A stretch of 64,000 nt of DNA from Marinobacter sp. es.048 (GCF_900188435.1 NZ_FYFA01000002.1:1054001-1118000), one strand, 5' to 3'; positions 47,055 to 58,893 are shown, counted from the first letter of the stretch. Notes: a model not told the origin generated them from the letters alone. Program-made: numbers and translations.

Positions 47055-47972
47055 TCAGAGGTCGTTCATGCCCAGGCTCTTCAGGGCCCGGTCGCTGTCT
47101 GCCCAGCCACGCTTCACCTTGACCCAGAGCCTCAGCATGATCTTGCTGTCGAACATACGCTCCATATCCGTACGAGCTTCCTGACCAATGCGGCGCATCC
47201 GCTCGCCCTTCTCGCCGATGATGATCTTCTTCTGACCTTCTCGCTCGACCAGGATCAGGGCGGATATGTGCAGGGTCTTGCCCTCGCGCTTGAACTCCTC
47301 GATCTCCACGGCAACCGAGTAAGGCAACTCGGCTCCCAACTGGCGGGTGATCTTTTCCCGAACGATCTCCGAGGCGAGGAAACGTTCACTGCGGTCGGTG
47401 ATCTGATCGTCCGGGTAGAAGTGGATACTCTCCGGCAGGTAACGCCCCACCGCCTCTTCCAGAGGCTCAAGATTGGTCTCTTTCAGGGCTGAAAGGGGAA
47501 TGATCTCGGCAAACTCGCGCTTTTTCGAGAGCATATCCAGATGCGGTAGCAGGCTTTCCCGTTTTTCGATCTTGTCGACCTTGTTCACCGCCAGGATCAC
47601 AGGGCATTTCAGGCGGCTGAGCTTCTCCAGCACCATCTCATCCGCGGTGGTCCAGGCCAGCTGATCCACCACAAACACCACCACATCGACATCAATCAGC
47701 GCCGACGTGGCCGCCTTGTTCATGTAACGGTTAATAGCCCGGGGCTCCTCTTCGTGCATGCCCGGTGTGTCCACATAGACCGCCTGCACCGGTCCCACGG
47801 TCTTGATACCAAGAACCTGGTGGCGGGTGGTCTGCGGCTTGCGGGAGGTTATGCTCAGCTTCTGTCCGAGGATATGATTCAGCAGCGTGGATTTACCCAC
47901 GTTCGGACGGCCGACGATGGCCACAAAGCCGCAGCGGCTGTCCGGGTTTTCCGGACGGGTGATATCGTTCAT
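47055..47972 (-). CDS. era: GTPase Era
   Basis: This 305-residue ribosome assembly GTPase has the G motifs GRPNVGKS (G1), DTPGMH (G3) and NKVDK (G4), and a C-terminal KH domain ([13 protein letters not shown]) that binds the 3' end of 16S rRNA. The first base of its start codon overlaps the rnc stop (TAATG). Confidence 0.97.
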   Translation of the reverse strand: MNDITRPENPDSRCGFVAIVGRPNVGKSTLLNHILGQKLSITSRKPQTTRHQVLGIKTVGPVQAVYVDTPGMHEEEPRAINRYMNKAATSALIDVDVVVFVVDQLAWTTADEMVLEKLSRLKCPVILAVNKVDKIEKRESLLPHLDMLSKKREFAEIIPLSALKETNLEPLEEAVGRYLPESIHFYPDDQITDRSERFLASEIVREKITRQLGAELPYSVAVEIEEFKREGKTLHISALILVEREGQKKIIIGEKGERMRRIGQEARTDMERMFDSKIMLRLWVKVKRGWADSDRALKSLGMNDL

Positions 47973-48661
47973 TACTGGTTCTCCACGCCCAGTTCTTTCA
48001 GGGCGTTACGGGCTGCCTGCTGCTCGGCCACGCGGCGGCTGCTGCCGGTCCCGGCGGTCTTTCGGTCCAATGACGGCAGCGCACAGGATACATGGAATGT
48101 CTGGTTGTGGGCCTCGCCGTCCACAGAAATAACGTCATAGCGTGGCAGTGGAAACTGGCGGGACTGAAGGTATTCCTGCAAGCGGGTCTTGGGATCTTTC
48201 TGGGTATCCTGGAGATCAAGCTTCTCCAACCTGTGCTCGAACCAGCGCAAGACCTGCTCCCGGCATGTGTGAAAGTCACTGTCCAGGTAGATCGCACCAA
48301 TGATGGACTCCACCGCGTCGGCCAGGATGGATTCCCGACGAAACCCGCCGCTTTTTAATTCGCCGGAGCCCAGGCGCAGGTAACTGCCGAGCTCGAACTC
48401 GCGACCAATCTCTGCGAGCGTTACGCCCTTTACCATCCGGGCCCGAAGACGGCTCAGCTGGCCTTCACGGGCTTTCTCGAAGTGCAGGAACAGATACTCG
48501 GCAATCACCATGTTCACAATGGAATCACCGAGGAACTCGAGGCGCTCGTTATTCTGATTTCCGTAACTCCGGTGGGTAAGTGCCAGCAGAAGCCGCTCCG
48601 GCGATTTGAACTGATAGCCGATGCGCCGCTGTAACTGATCCAGATCCGATTGTGAACTCAC
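47972..48661 (-). CDS. rnc: Ribonuclease III
   Basis: This 229-residue endonuclease cuts double-stranded RNA in rRNA maturation. The catalytic signature [11 protein letters not shown] (about residue 39) is intact, a second acidic site is in [13 protein letters not shown], and a double-stranded RNA-binding domain lies at the C-terminus ([10 protein letters not shown]...[15 protein letters not shown]). It starts at GTG in a 4-nt overlap with the DUF4845 stop. Confidence 0.96.
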   Translation of the reverse strand: MSSQSDLDQLQRRIGYQFKSPERLLLALTHRSYGNQNNERLEFLGDSIVNMVIAEYLFLHFEKAREGQLSRLRARMVKGVTLAEIGREFELGSYLRLGSGELKSGGFRRESILADAVESIIGAIYLDSDFHTCREQVLRWFEHRLEKLDLQDTQKDPKTRLQEYLQSRQFPLPRYDVISVDGEAHNQTFHVSCALPSLDRKTAGTGSSRRVAEQQAARNALKELGVENQ

Positions 48662-49047
48662 TTGCCCTTCATCTCATATGCGTGCTTGAAGTGAACCACC
48701 GTATCCACATTGCTGAACAGGTTGTTGCGCACTTCGTAATCAACATTGATAACGACCAGATCACCGTCCTTATCGACCGAAATATTCTTGGCATCAAATC
48801 CGCGGACATTGTTCACACTGAGCCGTTTGTTGATCAGCGTGCGAACCTGGGCCGGCCCCATCTTGGAGAGACCTTCGGTGCCATCAAGGCTTTCCAGCGC
48901 TTCCTGAATCGTAATGTCATCCAGATAGGCGGGGCCAAGCTTGATAACCAGCGTCAGCAGGCCACCAAAAAACAGCACCATCACCATCATGGTCAATGCC
49001 GAGGCACCGCGCTGACGGCCCATGCCGGAAAGATTGTTTTTCTTCAT
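48658..49047 (-). CDS. DUF4845 small membrane protein between lepB and rnc
   Basis: This 129-residue protein has one N-terminal membrane helix (about residues 15-35, after a Arg/Gly-rich start) and a soluble domain predicted to face the periplasm. It matches the DUF4845 family found between lepB and rnc in Pseudomonas and relatives. It overlaps rnc by 4 nt (GTGA). No molecular function is established. Confidence 0.88.
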   Translation of the reverse strand: MKKNNLSGMGRQRGASALTMMVMVLFFGGLLTLVIKLGPAYLDDITIQEALESLDGTEGLSKMGPAQVRTLINKRLSVNNVRGFDAKNISVDKDGDLVVINVDYEVRNNLFSNVDTVVHFKHAYEMKGK

Positions 49048-49073
49048 TATAACTGCGCTCCAGATAGTCCGAG

Positions 49074-49880
49074 TTACTCGATTCCGCCCACACGATCAAA
49101 GGATGGCAGACTGGTAAGGGATTTCCAGTGCATCCAGATAGCAAATGCCTTGCCTACCACCAGCTCGTCCGGGACCGTGCCCCAATAGCGACTGTCATTA
49201 CTGTTGTCGCGATTGTCACCCATGACAAAATAATGGCCCTCGGGTACCAGCCACTCACCCTCACCGTTGCCGCCGACCCGACCCATGGTCAGGAAAATGT
49301 CGTGTTCCACTTCACCCAGGTCTTCGCGGCGCAGCTCCATCGGCGGCAACCGCGCGATAAACCGGGTTTCCACCTGCTCTCCATTGATGAACAGCTGCTT
49401 GTCCCGATAGCGGATACGATCACCGGGCAGACCGATCACCCGCTTGATGTAATTGGTCTGCCCGTCTTCCGGATAACGAAACACCATCACATCACCGCGC
49501 TGCGGATCGCCGACCGGAATCACTTTGGTGCCGGCAACGGGCAGCCTGAATCCATAGGCGTATTTGTTCACCAGAATGAAATCACCGACTTCCAGTGTCG
49601 GCAGCATGGAGCCTGACGGGATCTGGAATGGCTCCACCAGGAAGGAGCGCAACACCAGCACAATCGCCAACACCGGGAAAAACGATCGGCTCAGATCGAC
49701 CAGGTAGGGTTCTTTCGGCTCTGCAGATTCCGCGGATGAGCCGTCACCCACTTCTCCGGCAGCACCGCTGGCACGGTAGGCAGCAAGACGACGCTCACGA
49801 AGAAACAGCTTGTCCGCCAGCCAGATCAGACCCGTTGCAAAGGTCAGTACCACCAGTACCAGGGGAAAATCGATATCCAT
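49074..49880 (-). CDS. lepB: Signal peptidase I
   Basis: This 268-residue inner-membrane Ser-Lys protease removes signal peptides from Sec and Tat exported proteins. The catalytic Ser91 is in PSGSMLPTL and the catalytic Lys146 in YIKRVIGLPGD; GDNRDNSNDSRYWG is box E. Two membrane helices precede the catalytic domain (about 5-24 and 65-82). It follows lepA by 12 nt on the same strand. Confidence 0.97.
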   Translation of the reverse strand: MDIDFPLVLVVLTFATGLIWLADKLFLRERRLAAYRASGAAGEVGDGSSAESAEPKEPYLVDLSRSFFPVLAIVLVLRSFLVEPFQIPSGSMLPTLEVGDFILVNKYAYGFRLPVAGTKVIPVGDPQRGDVMVFRYPEDGQTNYIKRVIGLPGDRIRYRDKQLFINGEQVETRFIARLPPMELRREDLGEVEHDIFLTMGRVGGNGEGEWLVPEGHYFVMGDNRDNSNDSRYWGTVPDELVVGKAFAIWMHWKSLTSLPSFDRVGGIE

Positions 49881-49892
49881 CCAGGAGGCCTT

Positions 49893-51695
<1,803 letters not shown>

Positions 51696-51799
51696 AGACA
51701 ATGAATACTCAGTTAAGACGAAGGATTGAGCCCGGAGGGGCCGCTACCCGGATCCGGGAACGGCGTGATTTTACCGGTTACCGGCCGCCATTGCCATGA

Positions 51800-54544
51800 T
51801 CAGGAAATCAGCGGCCTTTCGTACTGCCGTATAAGGAAACCAATGAGCGCATCCTCGTCCAGCGGATAGCTGAACAGGTTGCCCTGGCACTGGGCACAGC
51901 CGTGGGTTTTCAGGAAGCTCAGCTGCTGTGGGGTTTCCACACCCTCCGCGACCACAGTGAGATGGAGCTTGCGAGCCAGGGCAATTACCGCGGATGCGAC
52001 ATCCGTGGCACTGACATTGTAAGGAATATCACGAATGAACCGATGATCTATCTTGATCACATCCAACGGCAACTGTTGCAACGAGACCAGCGAACAGGAA
52101 CCGGTACCAAAATCATCAAGAATCAGGCAGACCCCTAGATCGTGAAGTGACACCAACAACTCACGAAGCATTCGCGGGTCTTCATTGAGCAGTTCCGCCG
52201 GCATTTCCAGCTCCAGGCGCTCGGGCGAGACGCCCGTCTCGGTGATCACCTGGCGAATCATATCCAGGAAGCCTGAATCGGTCAGCTGGCGAACAGACAG
52301 ATTCACCGCCATTTTCAGCGACTCAAAACCGGCCCTTTCCAGCGCCTGCACCTGAATACAGGCCTGCCTCAGGGCCCATTCGCCAAGGCGCACGATCAGG
52401 CCAGTTTCCTCGGCCAGACCGATGAACTGCTGGGCGGAAACCAGTCCTTTCTCCGGATGATGCCAACGCAGGAACGCCTCAACCCCGATGACCCGCTCAC
52501 TGGCCAGATCAATCTTCGGCTGGTAATGCAGGACAAAGCGATCTCCGTCCAGGGCCGTGGCCAACTCCTCCTGCTGTAGAAGCCGCCTTGCAGCCTTGAT
52601 GTTCATGGCCGGGGTAAAGAACTGGAACGTGTTCCGGCCCAGTTCCTTGGCACGATACATGGCCAGATCAGCGTACTTCATCAGGGTCCCGGCATCTTCG
52701 CTGTCGTGCGGGATCATGGTAATACCAATACTGACCGTGATACCGACTTCATGATCGTTCAACCGGATTCGCTGGCACAGGCTACGCAGGATGGTTTCTG
52801 CGACCTTACTGGCGGCATCGGAGTCACTGATCCGAGACAACAAAACCACAAATTCATCGCCGCCAAGCCGTGCAACTGAATCCTCCTCACGAACGCAGCC
52901 CACCAGCCATTGAGCGACCTGACGCAGGAGCTCATCCCCGGAATCATGACCCAGGGTATCGTTGATCCGCTTGAACCCATCCAGGTCCAGGAACATGAGG
53001 GCGGCCGGCTCGCCACTCCGGCGGCTGCAGCTGACCACATGATTCAATCGATCCCGGAACAGTTGCCGGTTCGCCAGTCCTGTGAGCGGATCGTAGAATG
53101 CCAACCGGTGCAGTTCGGACTGGGCCGCCTTGAGCTGGGTCAGATCCCGCAGGCTAAGCACAACCCCATTAACGCCGGGCACCGACAACATGGCGGTAAA
53201 GGTGCCCTCCATATCCCGCCACTGCCCCTCGGCATCGCGAATACGAACCCGGATAACCGGCATCTGTTTGCCCGGCGACTGCACGGAATCGTCAAAGCCT
53301 CTCTGCAGCTGAGGCCAGTCATCACCATGAACCAGTTCTTCAAACTTCAGGGCCTGAACCTGATCCGGCTCAAAGCCAAGAATATCAAGGCTGGACGGGC
53401 TAGCGTAAAGAGGCTGTCCGGCGCGGTCCATGACCAGGGTGACATTAGCTGCACCCTCGGTAATGGCCCGGTAGCGGCCGGCACTGATCTGCGCCATCAG
53501 GCGTGACCGGATCAAAGCCAACACGAAGAGGAACAACAGGGCACTGATCACCAGACCGCTACCGAGAACAATCGGAGGCCGGGGGTCCGAGGCCAGGAAA
53601 TCAAAGGCGGGCGTGGAACGGGTCTGCAACAGCCAGTCGCGACCACCATGGCTGATGGTCTGGCTCATCTGAAAACTGAATTCATTATCGAGGGACCCCA
53701 GATTGGAGCCGTACATGAGGTTCTGACGCTCAACCACTCCGGCGTCGTAGATCCGGACATCAAGAAACGGCGAGATCAAGCCGACGATGCCGTCGATAAG
53801 GTTGTTCATCCGGAAGGCGCTAAACACATAGCCCGCCAGCATCATACGACGCTCAGCCCGGATCTCGGGCACCTCCCCACCCTGGTAGACGGGGTAATAC
53901 ATCAGAAAGCTGGCCTGGTCCTCACCAAGTTCTTCCTGAACCAGCACCACCTTGGCAGTCACCGTGGGGATGGCATCATCCCGGGCCCGCTCCATGGCCT
54001 GGCGATGAATGGGATCGCTGAAGGCATCGTAGCCAAGGGCCCGACGGTTACGTTCCGTACCCGGCTCCAGGTAAACCATGGGGTAGTAATAGGGCCCGCT
54101 GCCCAGCGGGTTCACCAGATATTTATGCACCCCTTCCGCACGGACAGAGGCAATATGATCGGCCATCTGGCGGACACCAATCCGGCGAACATAGCCAATA
54201 CCCTGAATGCCCGGGTAGTATCGGTTGATATCCACCTTTTCGACGTATTCACGCCATTGGTCACGGGAAACGTCTCCGGCCACCGCAAACAGACCTGCGC
54301 TGCCGGCCAGCACCTGCTCATAGTTCAGCAAGCGCTCTTCAATGGCGGATTTTAATTGCAGCGACTGGGTGCGGAAACTGGCTTCCGTACGGTCTTCAAC
54401 GAGCCGGATGGACACCTGCCAAAGCAATAGGGTGACGGCAATGGCAACGGCAAAAATCAGCCAGGCGACCCAGGCGTTGCGAAATTCCAGTAACTTACGG
54501 AGAGAGAGTTCCTGTCTGTTCATCATGTGGTTGGTCCGTTCCAT
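51800..54544 (-). CDS. CHASE-PAS-GGDEF-EAL membrane protein with degenerate EAL motifs
   Basis: This protein of about 914 residues begins with a membrane helix (about 25-47), a periplasmic CHASE domain (about 65-300) and a second helix (about 325-347). It then has PAS (about 355-470), GGDEF (561-565, with I-site RxxD just upstream) and EAL domains. GGDEF looks active. The EAL part is altered: EAF replaces EAL, MPAE stands where an ITE-type motif is usual, and loop 6 reads DDFGTGSCS instead of GYSS; AEGVE is retained. Net diguanylate cyclase activity is the likeliest output. GTG 2 codons upstream or ATGs about 20 nt downstream are alternative starts. It lies alone between mucD and lepA. Confidence 0.87.
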   Translation of the reverse strand: MERTNHMMNRQELSLRKLLEFRNAWVAWLIFAVAIAVTLLLWQVSIRLVEDRTEASFRTQSLQLKSAIEERLLNYEQVLAGSAGLFAVAGDVSRDQWREYVEKVDINRYYPGIQGIGYVRRIGVRQMADHIASVRAEGVHKYLVNPLGSGPYYYPMVYLEPGTERNRRALGYDAFSDPIHRQAMERARDDAIPTVTAKVVLVQEELGEDQASFLMYYPVYQGGEVPEIRAERRMMLAGYVFSAFRMNNLIDGIVGLISPFLDVRIYDAGVVERQNLMYGSNLGSLDNEFSFQMSQTISHGGRDWLLQTRSTPAFDFLASDPRPPIVLGSGLVISALLFLFVLALIRSRLMAQISAGRYRAITEGAANVTLVMDRAGQPLYASPSSLDILGFEPDQVQALKFEELVHGDDWPQLQRGFDDSVQSPGKQMPVIRVRIRDAEGQWRDMEGTFTAMLSVPGVNGVVLSLRDLTQLKAAQSELHRLAFYDPLTGLANRQLFRDRLNHVVSCSRRSGEPAALMFLDLDGFKRINDTLGHDSGDELLRQVAQWLVGCVREEDSVARLGGDEFVVLLSRISDSDAASKVAETILRSLCQRIRLNDHEVGITVSIGITMIPHDSEDAGTLMKYADLAMYRAKELGRNTFQFFTPAMNIKAARRLLQQEELATALDGDRFVLHYQPKIDLASERVIGVEAFLRWHHPEKGLVSAQQFIGLAEETGLIVRLGEWALRQACIQVQALERAGFESLKMAVNLSVRQLTDSGFLDMIRQVITETGVSPERLELEMPAELLNEDPRMLRELLVSLHDLGVCLILDDFGTGSCSLVSLQQLPLDVIKIDHRFIRDIPYNVSATDVASAVIALARKLHLTVVAEGVETPQQLSFLKTHGCAQCQGNLFSYPLDEDALIGFLIRQYERPLIS

Positions 54545-54573
54545 GGCCACTCATTTTTATTGAACCGTCAAGT

Positions 54574-54627
54574 ATAACAAAAGCCCCTGCGGGTGTCGTT
54601 TCCGACACCCGCAGGGGCTTTTGTTAT
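54574..54627. terminator. 25-bp perfect-stem bidirectional terminator
   Basis: A perfect 25-bp inverted repeat (54574-54598 with 54603-54627) with a 4-nt loop, carrying T-rich flanks in both directions, lies just upstream of the GGDEF-EAL gene and 27 nt after the mucD stop. It should end the mucD transcript efficiently and isolate the GGDEF-EAL gene from the stress operon. Confidence 0.88.
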
Positions 54628-54654
54628 CCGATGATTCAGCTCAGCAGACGGGTA

Positions 54655-56133
54655 TCAGGGCTTCATCACCAGATACAGTGCCCGGCCCTGGCGAACCACC
54701 CGGACTGATACTGCCTTGCCTTCAGGCAGCGACCGCACAGCCTTGCGGAATTCCTGTACCGAAGTCACTTTCTGGCGGTTAATTTCGGTAATCACATCCC
54801 CCGCCCGAATGCCGGCTTCGGAGGCCGCACCCCGGGCAACATTATTCACCACAACACCGCCTTCAACGCCCATGGACTCGGCCATGTCTGCTGGCAGCGG
54901 CTCGACCAACATGCCCAGGGGAGCAGAGGCAGGGCCACCACTGTCACCGGAAGGCGCAGCAGCTTGCTGACTTCCCTCCTCGGGAAGGCGGCCAATTTCG
55001 ACCTGAAGCGCCATCTCCTCGCCCCCACGAAGCACCCTCAGCTCAGAGGTTTCACCGACCGGCGTGCGACCGACCATGGGCGGCAAGTCAGAGGAAAGCT
55101 GCACCTCATCGCCGTCATAGCTGAGGACGATATCCCCCGCCTGCAGACCCGCTTTCTGCGCCGGCGAGTCCGCCATCACTTCGGCAACCAGTGCTCCGCG
55201 GGGCCGCTTGAGGCCAAAGGATTCGGCCAGATCCCGGTTCACTTCCTGGATCAATACCCCTAGCCAACCGCGGGAGACCGAACCCTTGTCACGCAATTGG
55301 CGGAACACATTCATGGCATCGTCGATGGGGATGGCAAACGAGACCCCCATGAAACCGCCAGAACGGGTGTAGATCTGGGAGTTTATACCCACGACCTCAC
55401 CGTCCAGATTAAACAGGGGCCCGCCTGAATTGCCCGGGTTGATTGCCACATCAGTCTGAATGAAAGGCACGTAGTTTTCCGATGGCAGCGAGCGACCCAG
55501 GGCGCTGACGATTCCAGCAGTCACCGTATAATCGAATCCGAACGGCGAGCCAATCGCAAAGACCCATTCACCGACTTTCAGATCCCGGGACTGGCCTACC
55601 TTCACGACTGGCAGGTCGTCCCCGTTTTCAATCTTCAGTACGGCCATGTCGGAACGGGGATCAGTGCCAACCAGTGTCGCAGGCAGCTCGCGCCGGTCGT
55701 TCAGACGGACGATGATCTCATCAGCACCTTCAACGACGTGATTGTTGGTCAGCACATAGCCGTCAGAGGATACGATAAAGCCGGAGCCCATGGAGCGGCT
55801 GGGCTGAGAGTTACCCGGTCCGCCACCAAACGGAGACTGGGGGCCGCGGAAGAAATCCTGGAAAAACTCGGGAAGCTGCTCGAGCTGACGCTCATCAAAC
55901 GGCATTCCGGGAGAGCCGGAATTGCGACGCGTGGGCTCGGTGGTTGTACTGATGTTCACCACCGCACCGGCGTTGTCTTTAACCAGCTCGGTAAAATCGG
56001 GCAGACTTCGTGCTGAACTCGCCTGACTCCAGACTGCCAACACCATGGCCGACAGCAAAACCAGCAAAGCGGCCGGCATCCTTCCGGGTATGAAATTACG
56101 TGACGGCTGGGCAACTGCTGTTGCACTCGACAT
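54655..56133 (-). CDS. mucD: Periplasmic serine protease MucD (DegQ/HtrA family)
   Basis: This 492-residue HtrA-type protease degrades misfolded periplasmic proteins. A signal peptide (about 1-42, cleaved after SSA) precedes the trypsin-like domain with catalytic His132, Asp162 and Ser236 (GNSGGP), then two PDZ domains (about 290-380 and 405-485). A Ser/Gly/Ala-rich linker lies between the PDZs. It closes the rpoE-mucA-mucB-rseC-mucD operon and ends at a strong terminator. MucD also dampens sigma-E activity in P. aeruginosa. Confidence 0.95.
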   Translation of the reverse strand: MSSATAVAQPSRNFIPGRMPAALLVLLSAMVLAVWSQASSARSLPDFTELVKDNAGAVVNISTTTEPTRRNSGSPGMPFDERQLEQLPEFFQDFFRGPQSPFGGGPGNSQPSRSMGSGFIVSSDGYVLTNNHVVEGADEIIVRLNDRRELPATLVGTDPRSDMAVLKIENGDDLPVVKVGQSRDLKVGEWVFAIGSPFGFDYTVTAGIVSALGRSLPSENYVPFIQTDVAINPGNSGGPLFNLDGEVVGINSQIYTRSGGFMGVSFAIPIDDAMNVFRQLRDKGSVSRGWLGVLIQEVNRDLAESFGLKRPRGALVAEVMADSPAQKAGLQAGDIVLSYDGDEVQLSSDLPPMVGRTPVGETSELRVLRGGEEMALQVEIGRLPEEGSQQAAAPSGDSGGPASAPLGMLVEPLPADMAESMGVEGGVVVNNVARGAASEAGIRAGDVITEINRQKVTSVQEFRKAVRSLPEGKAVSVRVVRQGRALYLVMKP

Positions 56134-56213
56134 GTTGTACCCCCTGTTGTTCTTACACCTAGGCGTAGTTTTGGGTTCGCCCCATCGATTTTCAACTTAC
56201 AAAACCGTAGGGT

Positions 56214-56663
56214 TTAGAGACAGTTTTCAGAGGCAACCCGGTTTACCCGGACCAGACGGGGCTCATAATCGCTGCCGCCGGCGCTTTGCAGTTTTCGCCC
56301 TGTGAAAAACCCCAGGACCAGGCCAGCGACAGCAGACAGCATTGCCGCACCATCGTGCCCGCCGGACAGATGGTGGCCGAGGACACTTGCAACCACCATC
56401 AGGATCAGCGGTAAGGCGTAGACCAGAAGAGAAGCGCCCAGCAACGCCTGCTCGTCAATACCGATGGTGACTTCATCCCCGACCCCGGCATTGATCGAGT
56501 TCGTCACCAGAATCTGGTTGGCGCGGCCACCAGACGCCGCCGCGAGTACCTTCTGGCCGCAGCCACTGCGGGCCGCGCAACTCTGACAGGCACTGGTTCG
56601 AATCGTCTGGACCCAGACCCGGTCGCCCTTGAGCGCGACAACCTTTCCGGTTTCGGTAATCAC
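56214..56663 (-). CDS. rseC: RseC/MucC-like membrane protein
   Basis: This 149-residue protein has an N-terminal Cys-rich cytoplasmic part (CQSCAARSGCGQ) and two membrane helices (about 78-97 and 105-122), the RseC/MucC pattern. It modulates sigma-E activity; RseC of E. coli also helps maintain SoxR reduced, by a proposed electron path. It starts with GTG in a 4-nt overlap with the mucB stop. Confidence 0.92.
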   Translation of the reverse strand: MITETGKVVALKGDRVWVQTIRTSACQSCAARSGCGQKVLAAASGGRANQILVTNSINAGVGDEVTIGIDEQALLGASLLVYALPLILMVVASVLGHHLSGGHDGAAMLSAVAGLVLGFFTGRKLQSAGGSDYEPRLVRVNRVASENCL

Positions 56664-57685
56664 GATTCACCCGCCCCCAAGGCCAGGGAGTCTTCAATAC
56701 GGACCGACTCTGCAACCTGACGGGCTGTTTGCGGAGGCAGCTCCCCCACAACGGTGATCAGAAAGGCGTTATCTCCCTCGTTTACTTGGTGCATGTAAAC
56801 CGTCGTAGCACCAATCTTGGAGGCCCCCGTCGGCATGGTTACCGGACCAGCCGGTTCAACGAACACCGAGAAAGCTGCCAGACCATCAGAGAAGGCAACC
56901 GCCTGGCCCTTGCCGGAGCGGGGCGCCGCGGCGGGTACGAACCCCTCCGGACGCCAGCCAAGCTGCCAGCCGTTCATGCGCTGAACTACAGATGCCGTGG
57001 GAGTGGGCTCGTCGAGCGTTCGGGAAATTTCCCGACCCTGGGTGCGGATTTTAAATTCGCTGTCGGGGATGTCCTCACCTATGTGCAGACTGGTGAACTG
57101 GAACTGCTCAAGCACCTCGCCCTCAGCGTTGCGGACATGACTCTTTACCAAAAGCCCGGTGGATTTCTCCAGCCAAAGTCGATGGCTGTAACGGTAGGGA
57201 TCTTTCGAGCTCAGCGATACAGAAACCACCTCATATCCCGCAACCCGATCCTCACCTTTCATTTCTGCCCGATACCAGCGACTAACCGGCATCAACTGAC
57301 TGGTGAATGCTTCCGCGAACGGCCCTGAGGGAATGACCTGATCGAGCTTCACACGGCCTGTTTCAGGAAGCACGCAGACCACGTTCATGCCCTTGCGCAC
57401 GATTTCGCCGCTGCCGCCGTCCTGCAGCACCAGGCGCTCTTCAACAACACCGTTATTGTACCGATGCGCAATCTGCATGGAGTGCACGTTCTCTCCTCGG
57501 GCGTAAACGAACACACCCCGATAGGAGGTCATATTCAGCGCCGGCCCGAGCCTTTCGAGCCAGGTCGCTGCCTCATCCTCGTCCGCAGCAGCAGGAAGCG
57601 CTCCGGCAAGGGCAAGCAGAAGACCCACGAGCACTGACAGCGCACGGCATCGGAGAACATTGATGAGGGCTTGAGGCATTATCAC
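56660..57685 (-). CDS. mucB: Sigma-E regulatory protein MucB/RseB
   Basis: This 341-residue periplasmic protein has a signal peptide (about 1-34, ending AAA) and the two-domain MucB/RseB fold (YRGVFVYARG near 55 and a C-terminal domain from about 240). It binds the periplasmic part of the anti-sigma factor and shields it from cleavage by DegS-type protease; lipoproteins or LPS release it. Start is GTG at 57685, with GGAG 5 nt upstream; ATG at 57679 is also possible. It follows mucA by 14 nt. Confidence 0.93.
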   Translation of the reverse strand: MIMPQALINVLRCRALSVLVGLLLALAGALPAAADEDEAATWLERLGPALNMTSYRGVFVYARGENVHSMQIAHRYNNGVVEERLVLQDGGSGEIVRKGMNVVCVLPETGRVKLDQVIPSGPFAEAFTSQLMPVSRWYRAEMKGEDRVAGYEVVSVSLSSKDPYRYSHRLWLEKSTGLLVKSHVRNAEGEVLEQFQFTSLHIGEDIPDSEFKIRTQGREISRTLDEPTPTASVVQRMNGWQLGWRPEGFVPAAAPRSGKGQAVAFSDGLAAFSVFVEPAGPVTMPTGASKIGATTVYMHQVNEGDNAFLITVVGELPPQTARQVAESVRIEDSLALGAGES

Positions 57686-57699
57686 ACTTGCTCCGGGGT

Positions 57700-58260
57700 T
57701 CAGTAACCGGCACCGTTGGCGCTGACCAGTCGGGCATAGCCGACGGCGCCCCGCCCAGCACCAACGCTATTGTGCTGCGCATGTTCCAGCAGGTAGCGAC
57801 TCATGAATTCCCACTGCTCTTCGTCAAGACCCTGCAGGGCTATTTCCCTGACCGGCTGATCCTGAACAGGCGTTTCCGGCGCGGCGGCGGTTACAGGTTG
57901 AACCGGACCCGCACCGGACGAATCCCAGCCGGCGCCGGCGCCAAATCCAACCAGAAGCGCCATGGCAACCATCGCGGCCGCCGGCCAGTGCCATCGGCCA
58001 GCCTTATTTTCCTGGACAGCGGGATCGGGCCGGGCTGTTGCGGAGCCGCGGCCATCAAGCAATTCACGGACGGCAACACTGACGTCCATACCATGGGCCG
58101 GCGAGTGGCCATCATGCATAAGGTCCCGGACGTCCTGCCAACGCTGCCACTGCGCCCGAACCTCGTCCTGGCTGTCGTGTGAAAGCAGGCGACGAACAGA
58201 AAGTTCGTCAGCTTCGTCGTCCATCATGGCGGACAGTGTTTCTCTGAGACGATCATCCAT
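57700..58260 (-). CDS. mucA: Anti-sigma factor MucA/RseA
   Basis: This 186-residue single-pass membrane protein has the N-terminal anti-sigma domain (DRLRETLSAMMDDEADELSVRRLLSH), a membrane helix (about residues 90-112) and a periplasmic tail that binds MucB. It holds the sigma factor at the membrane until stress-triggered proteolysis. The ATG at 58260 is preferred to a TTG 5 codons upstream. It follows rpoE by 15 nt. The C-terminus (RYLLEHAQHNS...GYARLVSANG) matches the MucA type. Confidence 0.93.
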   Translation of the reverse strand: MDDRLRETLSAMMDDEADELSVRRLLSHDSQDEVRAQWQRWQDVRDLMHDGHSPAHGMDVSVAVRELLDGRGSATARPDPAVQENKAGRWHWPAAAMVAMALLVGFGAGAGWDSSGAGPVQPVTAAAPETPVQDQPVREIALQGLDEEQWEFMSRYLLEHAQHNSVGAGRGAVGYARLVSANGAGY

Positions 58261-58275
58261 GGGATGCAACCTCAA

Positions 58276-58893
58276 TTACGTCACGGAGTGATTGAGTAAA
58301 GGTCCAAGATGCTTATCAACTGCATCCCGGGCTCTGAATATTCGTGAACGGACGGTGCCGATCGGGCACTCCAGGATCCCTGCAATATCCTCATAGCTCA
58401 GGCCATCGTATTCCCTGAGCAGAAAGGCAGAACGGAGCTCTTCAGGAAGCTGGGCGATAGCCCGGTTCAGTTCTTTCTGGAGCTGTTCCCGTTGCAGAAG
58501 TCGTTCCGGCGATGCGGTATCCCGGAGTCGGGAGCCATCATCAAAATTCTCCGCCTCCGCCGAGTCAGCACTGCCCTGCGGGCGACGCCCCCGGGACTCC
58601 AGGTAGTTCTTTGCGGTGTTCACGGCGATCCGGTACAGCCATGTATAGAAGGCGCTGTCGCCCCGGAAACGTTCGATCGCCCTGAATGCCTTCACGAAGG
58701 TCTCCTGGGTCAGATCCATGACTTCCTGGCTGTCGTAGACGTACCGACTGATGATAGATGCGACCCTGGTCTGGTACTTGACCACCAGAAGATCGAACGC
58801 GGCGCGGTCACCATTGCGGACCTTGCGGACCAACTGCAGATCTGTCTGGCTGTCCGATTGTTCGCCCTGTTGTTTATCTGTATCAGGAGTCAT
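58276..58893 (-). CDS. rpoE: Extracytoplasmic stress sigma factor RpoE/AlgU
   Basis: This sigma factor of about 205 residues has region 2 (FDLLVVKYQTRVASIISRYV, then DLTQETFVKAFRAIERFRGDSAFYTWLYRIAVNTAKN) and region 4 (LPEELRSAFLLREYDGLSYEDIA, GTVRSRIFRARDAVDKHL), a close match to AlgU. It directs envelope-stress genes. The longest frame opens at 59043, but a sigma-E-type promoter at 59033-59059 would start transcription inside that extension, so ATG at 58893 (or 58962) is preferred. It leads the mucA-mucB-rseC-mucD operon and is divergent from nadB. Confidence 0.95.
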   Translation of the reverse strand: MTPDTDKQQGEQSDSQTDLQLVRKVRNGDRAAFDLLVVKYQTRVASIISRYVYDSQEVMDLTQETFVKAFRAIERFRGDSAFYTWLYRIAVNTAKNYLESRGRRPQGSADSAEAENFDDGSRLRDTASPERLLQREQLQKELNRAIAQLPEELRSAFLLREYDGLSYEDIAGILECPIGTVRSRIFRARDAVDKHLGPLLNHSVT

